The translations under genes were made by a program, and so were the position numbers. A stretch of DNA of 64,000 bases from Sorex araneus (taxonomy: Eukaryota > Chordata > Mammalia > Eulipotyphla > Soricidae). This document shows, piece after piece, positions 32,990 to 44,300 of this stretch. Numbering within the stretch: the first letter of the stretch is position 1; every line of letters starts with the position of its first letter. Location of the stretch: NCBI RefSeq assembly GCF_027595985.1, contig NC_073311.1, forward strand, positions 51,251,292-51,315,291, read 5' to 3'. A model generated the notes under the pieces. That model saw nothing but the letters and a program-made list of their open reading frames with translations, was not told the origin of the DNA and ran no database searches.

Positions 32990-33900
32990 AAAATATAAGC
33001 ATTTGGCCTGGAACCTAAAATGTTTGGGAAAATATAAGTGAAATACTCCATGGTGTTCACATCATAGGTATCTTCAGTGATTTAACTCCATTGGCAAATG
33101 AAATAAAATTTAAAGAAATAAATGAAACTATGGAAAAAAAACCCTTCTTCACCATGAAAGAAAATTTTATAAAAAAAAAAAAATCTTGTGTGAAAAAACA
33201 TTCTCATGTATGACTATCAAAGACTAATATCCAGTGCAAAAAAAGAACAAATCTCATAAAATAAATACAAATTGTCACAAAAAAATACCCCTATCAAAAG
33301 ATAGGGAGAAGAAATTTCTATAGATATCTGTACAAATATCTGGTCAACACATACATATAAAATTGCCTCAATTACTGTAAGTAAATGCAATCAAAACAAT
33401 AAAGAGACATAACTCCTCATAAATATGAATGGCCAATGACAAAAGACCAGATATAAGAAGTTTTGGGTGGATATGAATCAACTGGAACCCTCAATCATTG
33501 CTAGTTGGAAAATTAATTCCAATGTTTTGGAAAACAGTATGGAATTATCTAAAAAAAATTAAAAACAGAACTAACAAATTATCCAAAAATACCCCTCTTA
33601 ATCTGCATCCTCAGAACACCAAAACACTCATTCAAAAATGTTTACACAAGGGATGGAAATAGAGTGCAGAGGTGAAAGCTCTTGCCTTGCACTTGCATAC
33701 CCCTGGTTGGATCTCCAGGGCCCCATGTCGTCCCCTAAGTACTGCCAGGAGTGAATCCTGAGCACTTCTCATTCATTCATATATTTATTCTAATTTATTA
33801 TTATTGCCAAGTATGAAAACAACCTAGCTCTATGAAATGAGTGGATAAAGAAGTGTTGGTATACGTATAAAAATAAAGAATATACATAAATTTTTTGACA
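32990..33900 (+). repeat. L1 ORF2 end, sense, decayed
   Basis: 'AATGGCCAATGACAAAAGACC', 'CCAATGTTTTGGAAAACAGTA' and 'CTGCATCCTCAGAACACC' are the recognisable end of L1 ORF2. It contains a nested SINE remnant at about 33645-33770. The same L1 lies in unit B (about 53040-55080), where it is interrupted by further insertions. Confidence 0.75.
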
Positions 33901-33904
33901 TTTT

Positions 33905-34075
33905 TTTTGTTGTTTTGGGCCCCATCCAGCAGTGCTCTGGACTTATCCCTGGCTTGTGCTCAAAGATAACTTCTGGAAATGCTTAGGGGAGCATATGTAG
34001 TTCCTAGGTCAGCTTTGTGAATGGCATGCACCCTGTTAGATGTAATACCTCTCCAGTGCATTGACATCTTGACTT
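33905..34075 (-). repeat. Old short-body SINE shared by units A and B
   Basis: 'TTTGGGCCCCATCCAGCAGTG' and 'TATCCCTGGCTTGTGCTC' are reversed SINE text, matched at 55105-55300 in unit B. Confidence 0.6.
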
Positions 34076-34799
34076 AATTGTTTTGCTAAATACGGTTTTT
34101 ACCTCCATAAGGATGAAGCATAACACAGGGTTTAACCCAAATTAAAGGCTAAGCTGTGCATGATGTCTACCACAAATTATAATATGAGAACTTCCAAAAT
34201 TGCCTTACCATTTTAGAATTCCTGTCAAATATCATAATTATTGAGTTTTTTCTGTGAATTAGGAGAAATAAAAACATCTTGATCTCATTTATTTTCTTAT
34301 TGTCAAAAATAAGAAAGTAGAGAAATTTTCAGAATTTCAACAATAGTCGTTTATACAATTTTTCAACTTTTTTTCTCTCAGAATTTTTAATGGTACTGGA
34401 AACTATAAATGTAAAATTGACTTGAGCAAATAAGAGTTTAGTACAATGATGAAAGCATGAATTTCTAGACTAACAAGTTCAAACTGCTCTGAGGTCATTC
34501 TGTTTGATTTTCAGTGCATTTGACTTTTTCTGGGGAATCATGTCATTTCCAGTCTTTTCTGTATATCAAGATTGATGAACAGATATGGACCGTTGAGTTT
34601 TACAATGTAATATCTTTTTGTTCATAGGTCGACATAGGTTTAGGGTAATTTTATTGCTACTTTGGCAATAAATACATAAGCTTTAGACTTTCAGAAGTAA
34701 CTGATTTTTTTATTTGATATATAGATATACATATATATCAGTTCTTACAATTTCATTTAGGGTTCTTACCTCCTTGTTGCTATTTATCCAGTAATGAAA

Positions 34800-35190
34800 G
34801 TGGGGTGTTAAATACTTCTATTACTATTGTGCTATCATTGACGTATTTCTTCAGACTGTACTAGCTGTCAAACTCTTGCTGCCCCTTCATGTGGTGCATA
34901 TATTTGTTGATAAGGGTTAAGTCCTCTTGGTCTATTGATCCTCTAACCAACATATAATCTCCATTCATGTCTTCTGTTGCTTTATTTTATGTTGAATGCT
35001 ATTTAGTCCATTATAAGCACAGGTATGCTTTCTTTCTGCAACATCCATCGGTTTATATGTTGTTTTCTATCCATTTCCTCTAAATCCATCTTTATCATGT
35101 GAATTCAATGAATTTTATAGAAGAAGCAGAGTGTTGGAATTTTTTATTTAGTCACCCTGTGCCCTTTGATTGAGAATTCAGTGACTTGAC
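34800..35190 (-). repeat. L1 ORF2 fragment, antisense
   Basis: 'CATATATTTGTTGATAAGGG' with 'AAGTCCTCTTGGTCTATTGAT' is the reversed L1 reverse-transcriptase text. It is matched at about 56640-57000 in unit B. Confidence 0.7.
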
Positions 35191-36440
35191 ACTTAGATTA
35201 TTGATGTGAGGAATTTGTTGTCACTTTCCTATCAAGATGTAGGACATTTTTAGAAGATAATGAAAGAACAAAGTGCTTTCCTGAACTCAGCCTACCCGTT
35301 TGATCACAGCACCCACAATGTTCTCCCCAAGTTATCCAGGACCCCTCCCTGGACACAGACAGTTGTGGTCTCCAAAAATAATGAATAAAAGTGTTCTGTC
35401 CCAGAGCTAACTCAGAGGTTTATTCTATTTGTTTCTGTCTATGCAGCATTTTATGAGCTACTACAGAATTTTTTTTCTACAATTAAAACCACATTGTCTG
35501 CTGTTGACAGAATTTCTCTGTCTTCTTAATCGTGTGACCTTTATGAAAGTCAAGGCCTTTTTAGTTCATTATGTGCTTATTTTTATACTTTTGCAGACAC
35601 ATGAGCTTTAGACTTCAACAAGGGACCAATCTGTCACCTTAATGTGTTGGTTCAGAGTGAGAAGCCAATGTCCACCCCAGATGTCACCACAGAGAGACAG
35701 TTTCCAGCTACCTAGGTTTCCAAAGCCACAGAAGCTTCTAGCACGCTCTTTCAGAGTGTACAGGAAGCTTTTCACCCGCCTACTTTCAGTTTTGCGTCAT
35801 CAGTCTTACTAATAAGAAGAGATGTACATTAGGAACTGAAGTTCAGAAAATTTGAAATAATGTATCTCTTCTTTACAATATGCCCTTTATCGACCTGTCC
35901 TTTTTCTATAAATTCAGAGCATGTCAGTGTTTTATCTAGGCTTTGTTACCCATAAGGCAACACTATTGTTAGAGTTTTGTGCGTGTTTATGTGTGTGTTT
36001 GTGTTTGTATGTATGTACAGATATGTCATTGTCTAAAATATCCATAAGATAAAGTTGAGGAAGAGTAACACTCTGAATATATCCCTAATTTTACACTCTT
36101 CAATTTTTTTTCAATTAGTATAAAAAAAACTATATTTGAACAAAAGCCAATTTGTTTTTGCCACTGGGTTTTAGTATTTTCTAGTAATTGAAGAAAAGTC
36201 ACTCTTTTGATGCCCTTAACTTCATGCAAAAATAATAACAAAAAGCAAAACTTTCTTATAATATATTCCTGGTCAATATTCATGATTGAATTTACAATCA
36301 CTAGAATTGCAACTGTAAAATGATAGCTTTTAAAATATATAATAAATATGCTATTTTTTAAAAAACTAACTTTAACACAAGAATATTTAGAAGTAGATCA
36401 AATTCAAATGATTTCTTGTGGCTATTAATTACTTTGTGTA

Positions 36441-36675
36441 GCGACAGCAGAGCGAGTAGGGCATTTGCCTTGCATGCAGCTGACCGGGGTTCGATTTCTC
36501 TGTCCCTCTCGGAGAACCCAGCAAGCTACCAAGAGTATCCCGCCCGCTTGGCAGAGCCTGGCAAGCTACCTGTGGCTATTCGATATGCCAAAAACAATAA
36601 CAAGTCTCACAATGGAGACGTTACTGGTGCCCTCTCCAGCAAATTGATGAACAATGGGATGACAGTGCTACAGTG
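36441..36675 (+). repeat. tRNA-derived SINE, long-body subfamily (unit B only)
   Basis: A perfect 19-bp target duplication CTATTAATTACTTTGTGTA flanks it (36422-36440 and 36676-36694). In unit C the matching text near 57925 ('TTTTAATTACTTTGTGTGATC') is uninterrupted, so it is a recent insertion. Confidence 0.95.
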
Positions 36676-39059
36676 CTATTAATTACTTTGTGTAATCTTC
36701 AGAACCATGTAATTCAAATAAATACTTGTAACCAAAGAGACATTTTTGGTCTCCTTCATTTCTTCCTTTTATTCTTCCTTCTTTTCTCTCCCTTTTTTCC
36801 TCTTCCTTTTTTGGTTTATTTCTTGCTTTTTCTCTTTCTTTCTCCTTTCCTTTCTTTTCAATTGCTTTATTGCTTCTTTTATTTTTGCACCGGAAGAACA
36901 CTGGCTACACCCAGCAGTGCTCCGTGGCTATTTCTGGCTATGCACACTTGGGGTTGGCTGGATGTGAAGCAAGTGCTCTGCCTCCTGACCTCTCTGGTCA
37001 GAATCTTGCTTTTACTTGAACTGTACTTCAAAGTAATTAATTTCTTTCCTGCATTAATTTTCAAGTGTGATAAAAATAAATGAAACCTGAGATCGTGTGA
37101 TTGTGGTCATACAAATTTTTGCATGTGGTAAGATTGTGTAAAGTTATGGTCTTCCAAACCCATACTGAAAAGTTGGGTTGCAAATGAAACTCTTGATTCA
37201 AAATAAGGCCTATGGATTATGCTACTGACAATATCTGTGTTGTGCTGTATTTGTGTAGTACTTTGAAAATGAGAAAAATGGAGTGTACAAGATAGCATCC
37301 TACAACGTATTATTTAAGCAGCTTTCTGTTAATCTATATTTATTTTAAAGTAAAAAGTCGAGAAAGAAGAGGTTAACAGAATACAGTCTGTTTATTCTGT
37401 GAGTACCAGGAGGGGAAAGAGCATTATTGAAAGGGCCAACAGCTTCCCAAATTTCTTCCTGTTGGAAGTTCAATGTCACAGGTTTTCTAGGCCCAAAGAA
37501 ATTTTCACTTACATTCATTTGTGTATTGTATATTGGTAAGTTATTTTTCCCTGTCACTCTTTGTTTATGTTTATATATATGTACATATATCCCACATTTG
37601 TCACATATATGTATGTTATTTCCATATATAATAAATTAACATATAATAAATACATATCTTTATATTTGTATATTATATGCATAAGGTATATTTTAATTTG
37701 TATATGTCATTGTATATCATTGTAAAGTATTATCTCACTAATATTTATAACATCTTACTCAGCAATTTCCTTAGGAAATGTTTAGTTTACCCTGACAAAA
37801 ATGGAATCCATTGCATTTTAACAAATCATGCTCACTTAACTACCTTTATAATTGAAAAGTAACAGTGTACATTTAATGTGATGTGATTAATTTAAACCAT
37901 TTATATTGTTTCTTATTAAATATATAACTGCGTAAAATACCAATATTGAGATACTGTCCTGATTTTAATAAAATTCGTATTGTATGAAATTAAATTGAGC
38001 TTCTTGCTTTGAAGATCATTATTCACACAAACATTGCTTTCAAATTTTTCCCAAATAAAAATTACCTTTACTGTGATGACTTTAATTCTTTACATTTTAC
38101 TTTATGTCTTTTGTGCACTTGCTATATTCTTTGCCATTTATCTTTTTATTCTGATCAATCCAGAAAGGACTTTCAATATTATAATGTTTTTATTGCAAAA
38201 TCATGTTTTATGATACTATAACATATATTTTAATAGTCTTGTATTCAGAACATTATTTTTATTTTAATAGTGTACTTTAAACACTAAGTTCAATGTACAA
38301 TCAAGTATAATTTCATCACATGACATGCCAAGGCAGAGTAGAGCAATTTCTTCATTTTTTAATGGGCAACATATATCAAACTAAAAGTACTTTTCTTTTC
38401 AACAAGGTAAATTCTAGTGATATAGAGAAAGATGTATATTATAAATAATACATTGAAAACGTTTGAAGATAAAAATAAGTTATGAATTATGCTTCTTGAG
38501 AACTTAATTTTTGCTTATGGTTTGCTGAAAAACATGGATATTTTTCAAATTTGTAGCATGGAAGTTCTTATTATAAAAATCAACTATTTATTTTATATTT
38601 GTACTCCACAAATTCTCTTTTGAACAAATTTTATCAGTTTTCTCTATGAATATGTACACAGGTTTTGGATTATTTCCCAGCCCTGGGTGAATCTTGATAA
38701 TTTTCTCTCACCAAACCAAGGTTCAGAATGTGTTTTGTACCTCCCCAATAGACTTCTATAATTTTTGATAATTATAATTGTTTTTATGATTAATGAAAAA
38801 TTGTAGTTATTTTAATACTATTATTTTTTTAATATTGAAGGAATAGTAGTATGTTACAAGCAATGGGTATTTCAGGATCTTATGTGTCATAAACAGTAAT
38901 ACTAGCATGTTCTTTTCCAATTATCTCAGACAGCAGGATAACTAGGATATCTACTGGAGCAGCAAATATATAAATACTTTTCCACAGAGAAGAGGTTTTG
39001 TGGGTTTTTTTTTTTTGCTTAAATGTTGATGGATTACAAAGTGATTCAAGACACTGGTT

Positions 39060-39990
39060 AGTAAAGAGCCGATTTAAGTGACAGGTGAATGCCATCTCTT
39101 CCCAGCCTGGACCCTCTGATCAATAAGACCAGCTGATACTCTGACTTCTCTCTTGTCTCCCCACCATTCCCTTCCTCTTGGCACCACAAACTCGTTCTTC
39201 TTTCCCTCATCTCATGGGTGTTTTTCTTAATCTTGGGGACAGGAATCACTTTGTACATATAGTTCTTAAGTTTGCTTTGTAACCTGGGACTCCCAATAGC
39301 CCCACACATGAGAGAAGGGGAGCTGGTGATTTATATGACAAATCCTGGGGCACATTGTCGGTAATTCTCAAATCTTTCAGTAGATGGAAGTGGAAACATG
39401 ACCTCCTGCATAGAGAGGCAAAAATCTGTTTGGTTATCACAAAAGTTCATGGGGAGAAGTTCATTGAAAACTTTAATTTTATAGACACTTAGAAATCAAA
39501 TTTTAGTCAAATCACTTTGTTTTGTGTCAATAGGAGCAGCTTTTGTAATTTTATTAGATTTAGAAATAAGAAACAACTAAAAACTCATTTAATAGTTTGT
39601 TTTATGCTAGGAAATTGTCATAAGCAAGGCGAAGGAATCTGGGGTTCACTGCCAGCCAGTCTCAGCCAATCAGACCGGAAGTTTCATGCGAGAACTCGAC
39701 AGTACCCAGCATCTCTGGGGCCACTCTGGCAAGGCTCAGGGGACCATAGAGTGCAGGGTCTAAGGACAGTCAGGAATATGCACTGCGTGTACCTTAATCT
39801 CTTTGTTAATTGCCCAACTCCGGGGCAACGTGCTTTTAAATGGGGTTTGGTGGTGAATTTTTATTTACAGGTTCTTAATTATGGATCAAGATCCCTGCTC
39901 TCAAAACTCATTTTGCCTACCTAGCTTGCATTTGAAATTTCCACTAGGAAAGATACTTATAAGAAAGTAAGTGTAAATATGTAAAAGTGT
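39060..39990. other. Block shared by units B and C but missing from A
   Basis: Sequence from 'GAGCCGATTTAAGTGACAGG' to the AT-rich text near 39990 matches about 59190-60130 in unit C. In unit A the flanks meet near 22740. It includes 'CAGCCAATCAGACCGGAAG' (CCAAT box and ETS-like core) near 39663. The open frame at 39517-39924 is not kept in unit C, so it is not called a gene. Confidence 0.6.
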
Positions 39991-40139
39991 GTAAATTGAA
40001 TTGTCTATATTATCTAAGACAACTCAGTTCACAATTATAATAACTAAAAAAATATTAAAATAGAAAATTGAGCAATTAGAGTCAAGTTAAAAGGGATGGA
40101 ACATTGGGAACTCATGTGTCAAAGACTTTTCAAGGTATT

Positions 40140-40300
40140 TGGAGAGATGCTTCAGTGGGTAGAGAACTTGCCTTGCACAAGTGGGATCGATTCCCAGTGC
40201 CACAGAGGTCTCCTGAGCTCCAAGAAGTAACCCCTGATTGTACAGCCAGGAGTAAATCTTCAGGACCCTGAATGTGACCCCAAAACAAGAAGCACTTTAT
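40140..40300 (+). repeat. Old SINE shared by units B and C
   Basis: 'GAACTTGCCTTGCACAAG' and 'GGGATCGATTCCCAGTGCC' is a diverged SINE, matched at about 61034-61190. Confidence 0.65.
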
Positions 40301-40337
40301 AAAGCCAGTGACAATGAGGCATTAAAGTGTGCCTTAG

Positions 40338-40520
40338 GGACTGGAGCTACAGTACAGCGGGTAGGGCATTTGCCCTGCACGCGGCTGACCCGGGCGGGTT
40401 CAATTCACAGCATCCCACATGGTCCGCTGAGCACCGCCAGGAGTAATTTCTGAGTGCAGAACCAGGAGTAACTCCTGTGCATCGCCAGGTGTGACCCAAA
40501 AGCAAAAATAAATATGTAAA
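40338..40520 (+). repeat. tRNA-derived SINE, short-body subfamily (unit B only)
   Basis: It runs from 'GGGACTGGAGCTACAGTACAGC' to 'GGTGTGACCCAAAAGC', and has a small insertion in the B box ('GACCCGGGCGGGTTCAATTC'). Unit C lacks it at 61200. Confidence 0.92.
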
Positions 40521-41094
40521 TAAAGTGTGCTTTAGATGTCCTGAGACAGTTGAAAAGTACAAGTGTGTGTTCAGGAAACAGTGGAACAATGATGGGATGT
40601 CAGTACGGCTCTCTCTTTTGATATCCTCATCTGCAGATGAGATAAGGAAATAGAAATCAGAAACTCAGAATGAGAAATAGACATACTAAGGACTCGATGC
40701 CAAGGAAGAGAGATGAAAAATCTACACAACATGTAACCCAGGAGTCAGAGCTGGATTAGAATACATTGCCTGTGTGCTGTGGAGAGAGACTGCCTGTGTG
40801 TCAAACGCAGTGACTGTGGAAAACTACCTAGATAAATCTATCCTTAATTTTCTCACTGGTAAAGTATCTATACTTATATAACTTAATTAATTAACTTTTT
40901 TCCTCCTAGAAATAAACTACTTGTAGGCTGAGTGTTTTAATTTGCATTTGAGCATGGAGTAAATAAATTGCAAAGAGGAAAATACTATGTGGACTTACCT
41001 TCAGTTCGTTCATTTTCCAGATAATTTTTAAATAATTTTGATGTTCAAACATTAAGAAAAACCATCATACTCCCCGTTTATGAGAGTGAACGTA

Positions 41095-41243
41095 TTGACA
41101 TGACGCAAGCAGTGAGAATTTCCTGTATTGTGGTTCTAGAGCATTTTAGAAGTCAGTGATTTCACTGCTTCTTGCTTGCACAACAGTGCCTTGCTGATAG
41201 ATGATCCAATAACTTTAGTTAAATAACATTTTTTTTCTTTTAG
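41095..41243 (+). promoter_or_regulatory. Putative promoter block of KLRD1 copy B
   Basis: It has the same motif series as copy A (TGACGCAAGC, GAGAATTTCCTG, TATTGTGGTTC), with two bases fewer between the first two motifs. It lies 120 bp upstream of the exon 1 acceptor. Confidence 0.55.
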
Positions 41244-41364
41244 ACATCTTTCGACACTGCTTTTGGATTACTTCACCTCTGAATTCCAGAACTGGCATCA
41301 GCACTTTGAAAGAGGAACTTCATCCTTGTCTATTTCACCTTTGCAACATCGTTTCTGATGGCAG
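41244..41364 (+). CDS. KLRD1: KLRD1 copy B exon 1: 5' UTR and first two codons
   Basis: ATGGCAG at 41358-41364 precedes GTATGT. There is no upstream ATG near the start (copy A's ATG is TTG here). Confidence 0.75.
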
Positions 41365-44300
41365 GTATGTTCCGACCAACTTATAAAATTAAAATAGTGA
41401 AAGCATATCTATGAATATTGCAAATTTAAGAGCAGGACTTCTGGAAACAGTGGTATTTTTTTTTAAAAAAAAAAACCTTTTCCTATCAGATAAAAACTTT
41501 TTTATCAGTACTTTTCAGCTTTTACTTTTCTGATTCTTCATTCTGTAGCATAGAAATTATTTTGAGAAGTTTCTCCAAAAATTTTAAAAAGTGATTTCTC
41601 AAGGGACATCTTTACATCCTAAATAGAAATGTAATTCACCAGGTTCAGCTCTGAGAAACATCAGAGCACATAAATACAGACCCATTAATGGCAGGGATCA
41701 AAATTGCTGTGACTTACTATTTTTTGTGACTATTTCTTGTGACTTCCCAAAGTCACTAGTGAGCTGTTTGTTAATAAAAATAGTTTCTGGGAGTGAGCTT
41801 CAATTACTTAATACAATTAATTAGTAATTAATTAATTGATAAAAATGATATTATTCTTTTTGAGGGGCCCAGGGGAGCCCCAATAATACTGCTTGTGTCC
41901 CCTTATCCCCCAACTTTCAACAACCACTCCAGAAATACTGAACCTGGAAGACTGACTCAGTAAAGTCCTCAGGCCCTGCAATGGCAGAGGTCCCCACACC
42001 CAGTATTGCTGAAGAAGGGGTTATAAAACTGGGGATCAATCTTGGGGGTTCACACTTGCATGTTTGGGGGGCAATATCTATAAGCAGTTAATTTTGGATA
42101 TGAGAAGATGTGATGCTCTTATAAAAATAATAGTTGCTTAGTAGGCAGAGATATGGCTCAAGGTGATAGACACATACTTAGTGCAATGTCCTAAATTCAA
42201 TCCCAGCTCTGCAGGGTAAAGCCAGTCAACCCCATGCACTGTAGTATTAGATCTACATGTCTGCTGCGAATGTTTTAGATCCTCAATTGGTGTGACCTCT
42301 ATAAAAATGGTTGCAGATAGGTCAGAAGTCATTTTAATGTTAAAATACTATAAATCCCCAAGATACTACATTTCTTGGGGAATGTCTCACCAGACCAGGG
42401 TGCCCAAAATCTTTTCATCCCCATGTGACGTCCACAGAGTTAAAAGCAGTTCGATATCTCTCAGACAGGGAATGCGTCGCAATTAGGAGAAAGGTATATC
42501 TCTAGACGTATTATTTTGACAATGAGAATGTATGGTAAATCAAAGATTCTGAGCTGAGCAAACTCATTTAATTTCTCATTGGAATCTTTCTAAGCATTAA
42601 CACATTGAAGGAATAACATTTTCAATGGATCTTTGGTTTTCTTATATACCTAGGGGACTTAAATACTCTTCTTGTGACTTTTGTACAAAATATAAAAGTC
42701 AGTCTCAATGATGTAAGTGCATATACAAATTTGTTGATCTTTCCTATAGAAGATCTCTAATTTTCTTTGAGAAAATTAAATAAAAATAATATAGCAAAAC
42801 AATTGTAGTTAGATGGTGATAAAGAAGTAAAAGTATTGATGATCCCCCCTGAAGAATAAGAACAATGCCATGTAAAAATGTTGGCATTTGGGGTTAGAAA
42901 GAGTACAGCAAGTATGAGGTCTGCCTTACACTGGCCAGGTTGGATTTGATTCCTGGTATCACAAATGATCCCTGGAGAGACATTTCTGAGTACGTCTAAG
43001 AGTGGCCCCCAAAGGAGGGAAATTTGGGAAATCTATGGATGTGATATCTTCACTTTACATTTCTTCATTGTAAAGATGATTGTGATATAAATTCTCAATA
43101 TGCATTGGTTCTTGTTCCATTATTTGTGATTTTCAGAACTGCAACTTCTGTGCTTTTCTTTTCAACTATTTCTTTTCTTTTCTTTCTCTCCAGCTTCTCG
43201 GACCACTCAGTGGAGGTGGATTTCTGGAATCTTAGGAATACTGTGCCTTTTACTGTTGACGCTTTTGGGAGTTCTGTTGAGTAAGGGTAAGGCTTTCTTG
43301 GAAATGTATAAAATTAAAATACTGATAAAACTTTTTAACTTTAAATATTTTGTTCTGATAATATATATTTTTCATAAACTTTTTCTAATTTACTAATTTT
43401 CTAAATTATTTTATGCAGCATATTTGAGCCAAAGTAGTAAGTCAACCAACTCAACAGGAATCACTGCAGATTCCCAGGAAGGTAGGATTCATGCTTTGTA
43501 AAATATTGGTGGAAAAGAAACAGGTAGTTCTATGTTTTTCCTCTTATGTGGATGATTCTGCTCTTATCTATGTGATTTTGCTATCATATAACCATAAATT
43601 GCTATAATTTCACATAGCAATACAAAAATATTTTTAAACTGCAGGATTAACCACTTTCTAATAAAAAATCAAATTATACTGAATGTGCATATTCACGTAT
43701 TTTTATATATATGGCAAATATGCTAAATTAGAATCCAATGACATAATTTTTCTTAATAGGTTTTCATGTTTAAATAACTGATCAAAACCAAATTACACTA
43801 AATACCAGTTAATGCTAATTACTGCCATATGGTTGCTTAGAACCTATATATATACATACATATATATTTGCTTTTTTTGGATTTCTGGTACCTTTTGATT
43901 CATAACTCACAATGTAATGCAAAGATTTCTGATAAATTTACTCAGTGAAATCAAGCTCAAAACCCAAATTTTTAATGTACTTTTTCTAAATAGCACTAAG
44001 TTGTCATACCATCTTTTGAAATCATCACGGTCTCTGTCACTGTCATCACGTTGCTCATCCATTTGCTCAAGCGAGCACCAGTAACTTCTCCATTTTGAGA
44101 CTTGTTGTTACTGTTTTTGGCATATCAAATCTGTGATCATATGATACTTTATTTAAAACTCTCTCCGTTAGTATATTTTCTAGCTTTCTTGGAACATAAT
44201 AGGCATATATAACTATATGTATATATTATTTGTCTTGCATGCGGCTGATCAGAGTTCGATTCCTCCACCCATCTGGGAGAGCCCAGCAAGCTACCGAGAG

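Larger units (their letters stand above)
18295..35590 (+). repeat. Tandem duplication unit A (contains KLRD1 copy A)
   Basis: Its start matches the starts of units B and C: 'CCACCCCAGATGTCACCAC' near 18391 recurs near 35672, and near 57420 with small changes. Similarity to the other units is lost left of about 18295, where their text 'GTGCTTATTTTTATACTT' has no counterpart. The unit is 17.3 kb and ends where unit B's copy of the same start appears. It holds upstream DNA, the full gene and about 4.7 kb of downstream DNA made largely of L1 pieces. Confidence 0.75.

Noticed and set aside
39517-39924. 135-codon open frame in the B/C block
   Set aside because: The matching sequence in unit C does not keep the frame, so it is not under coding constraint.
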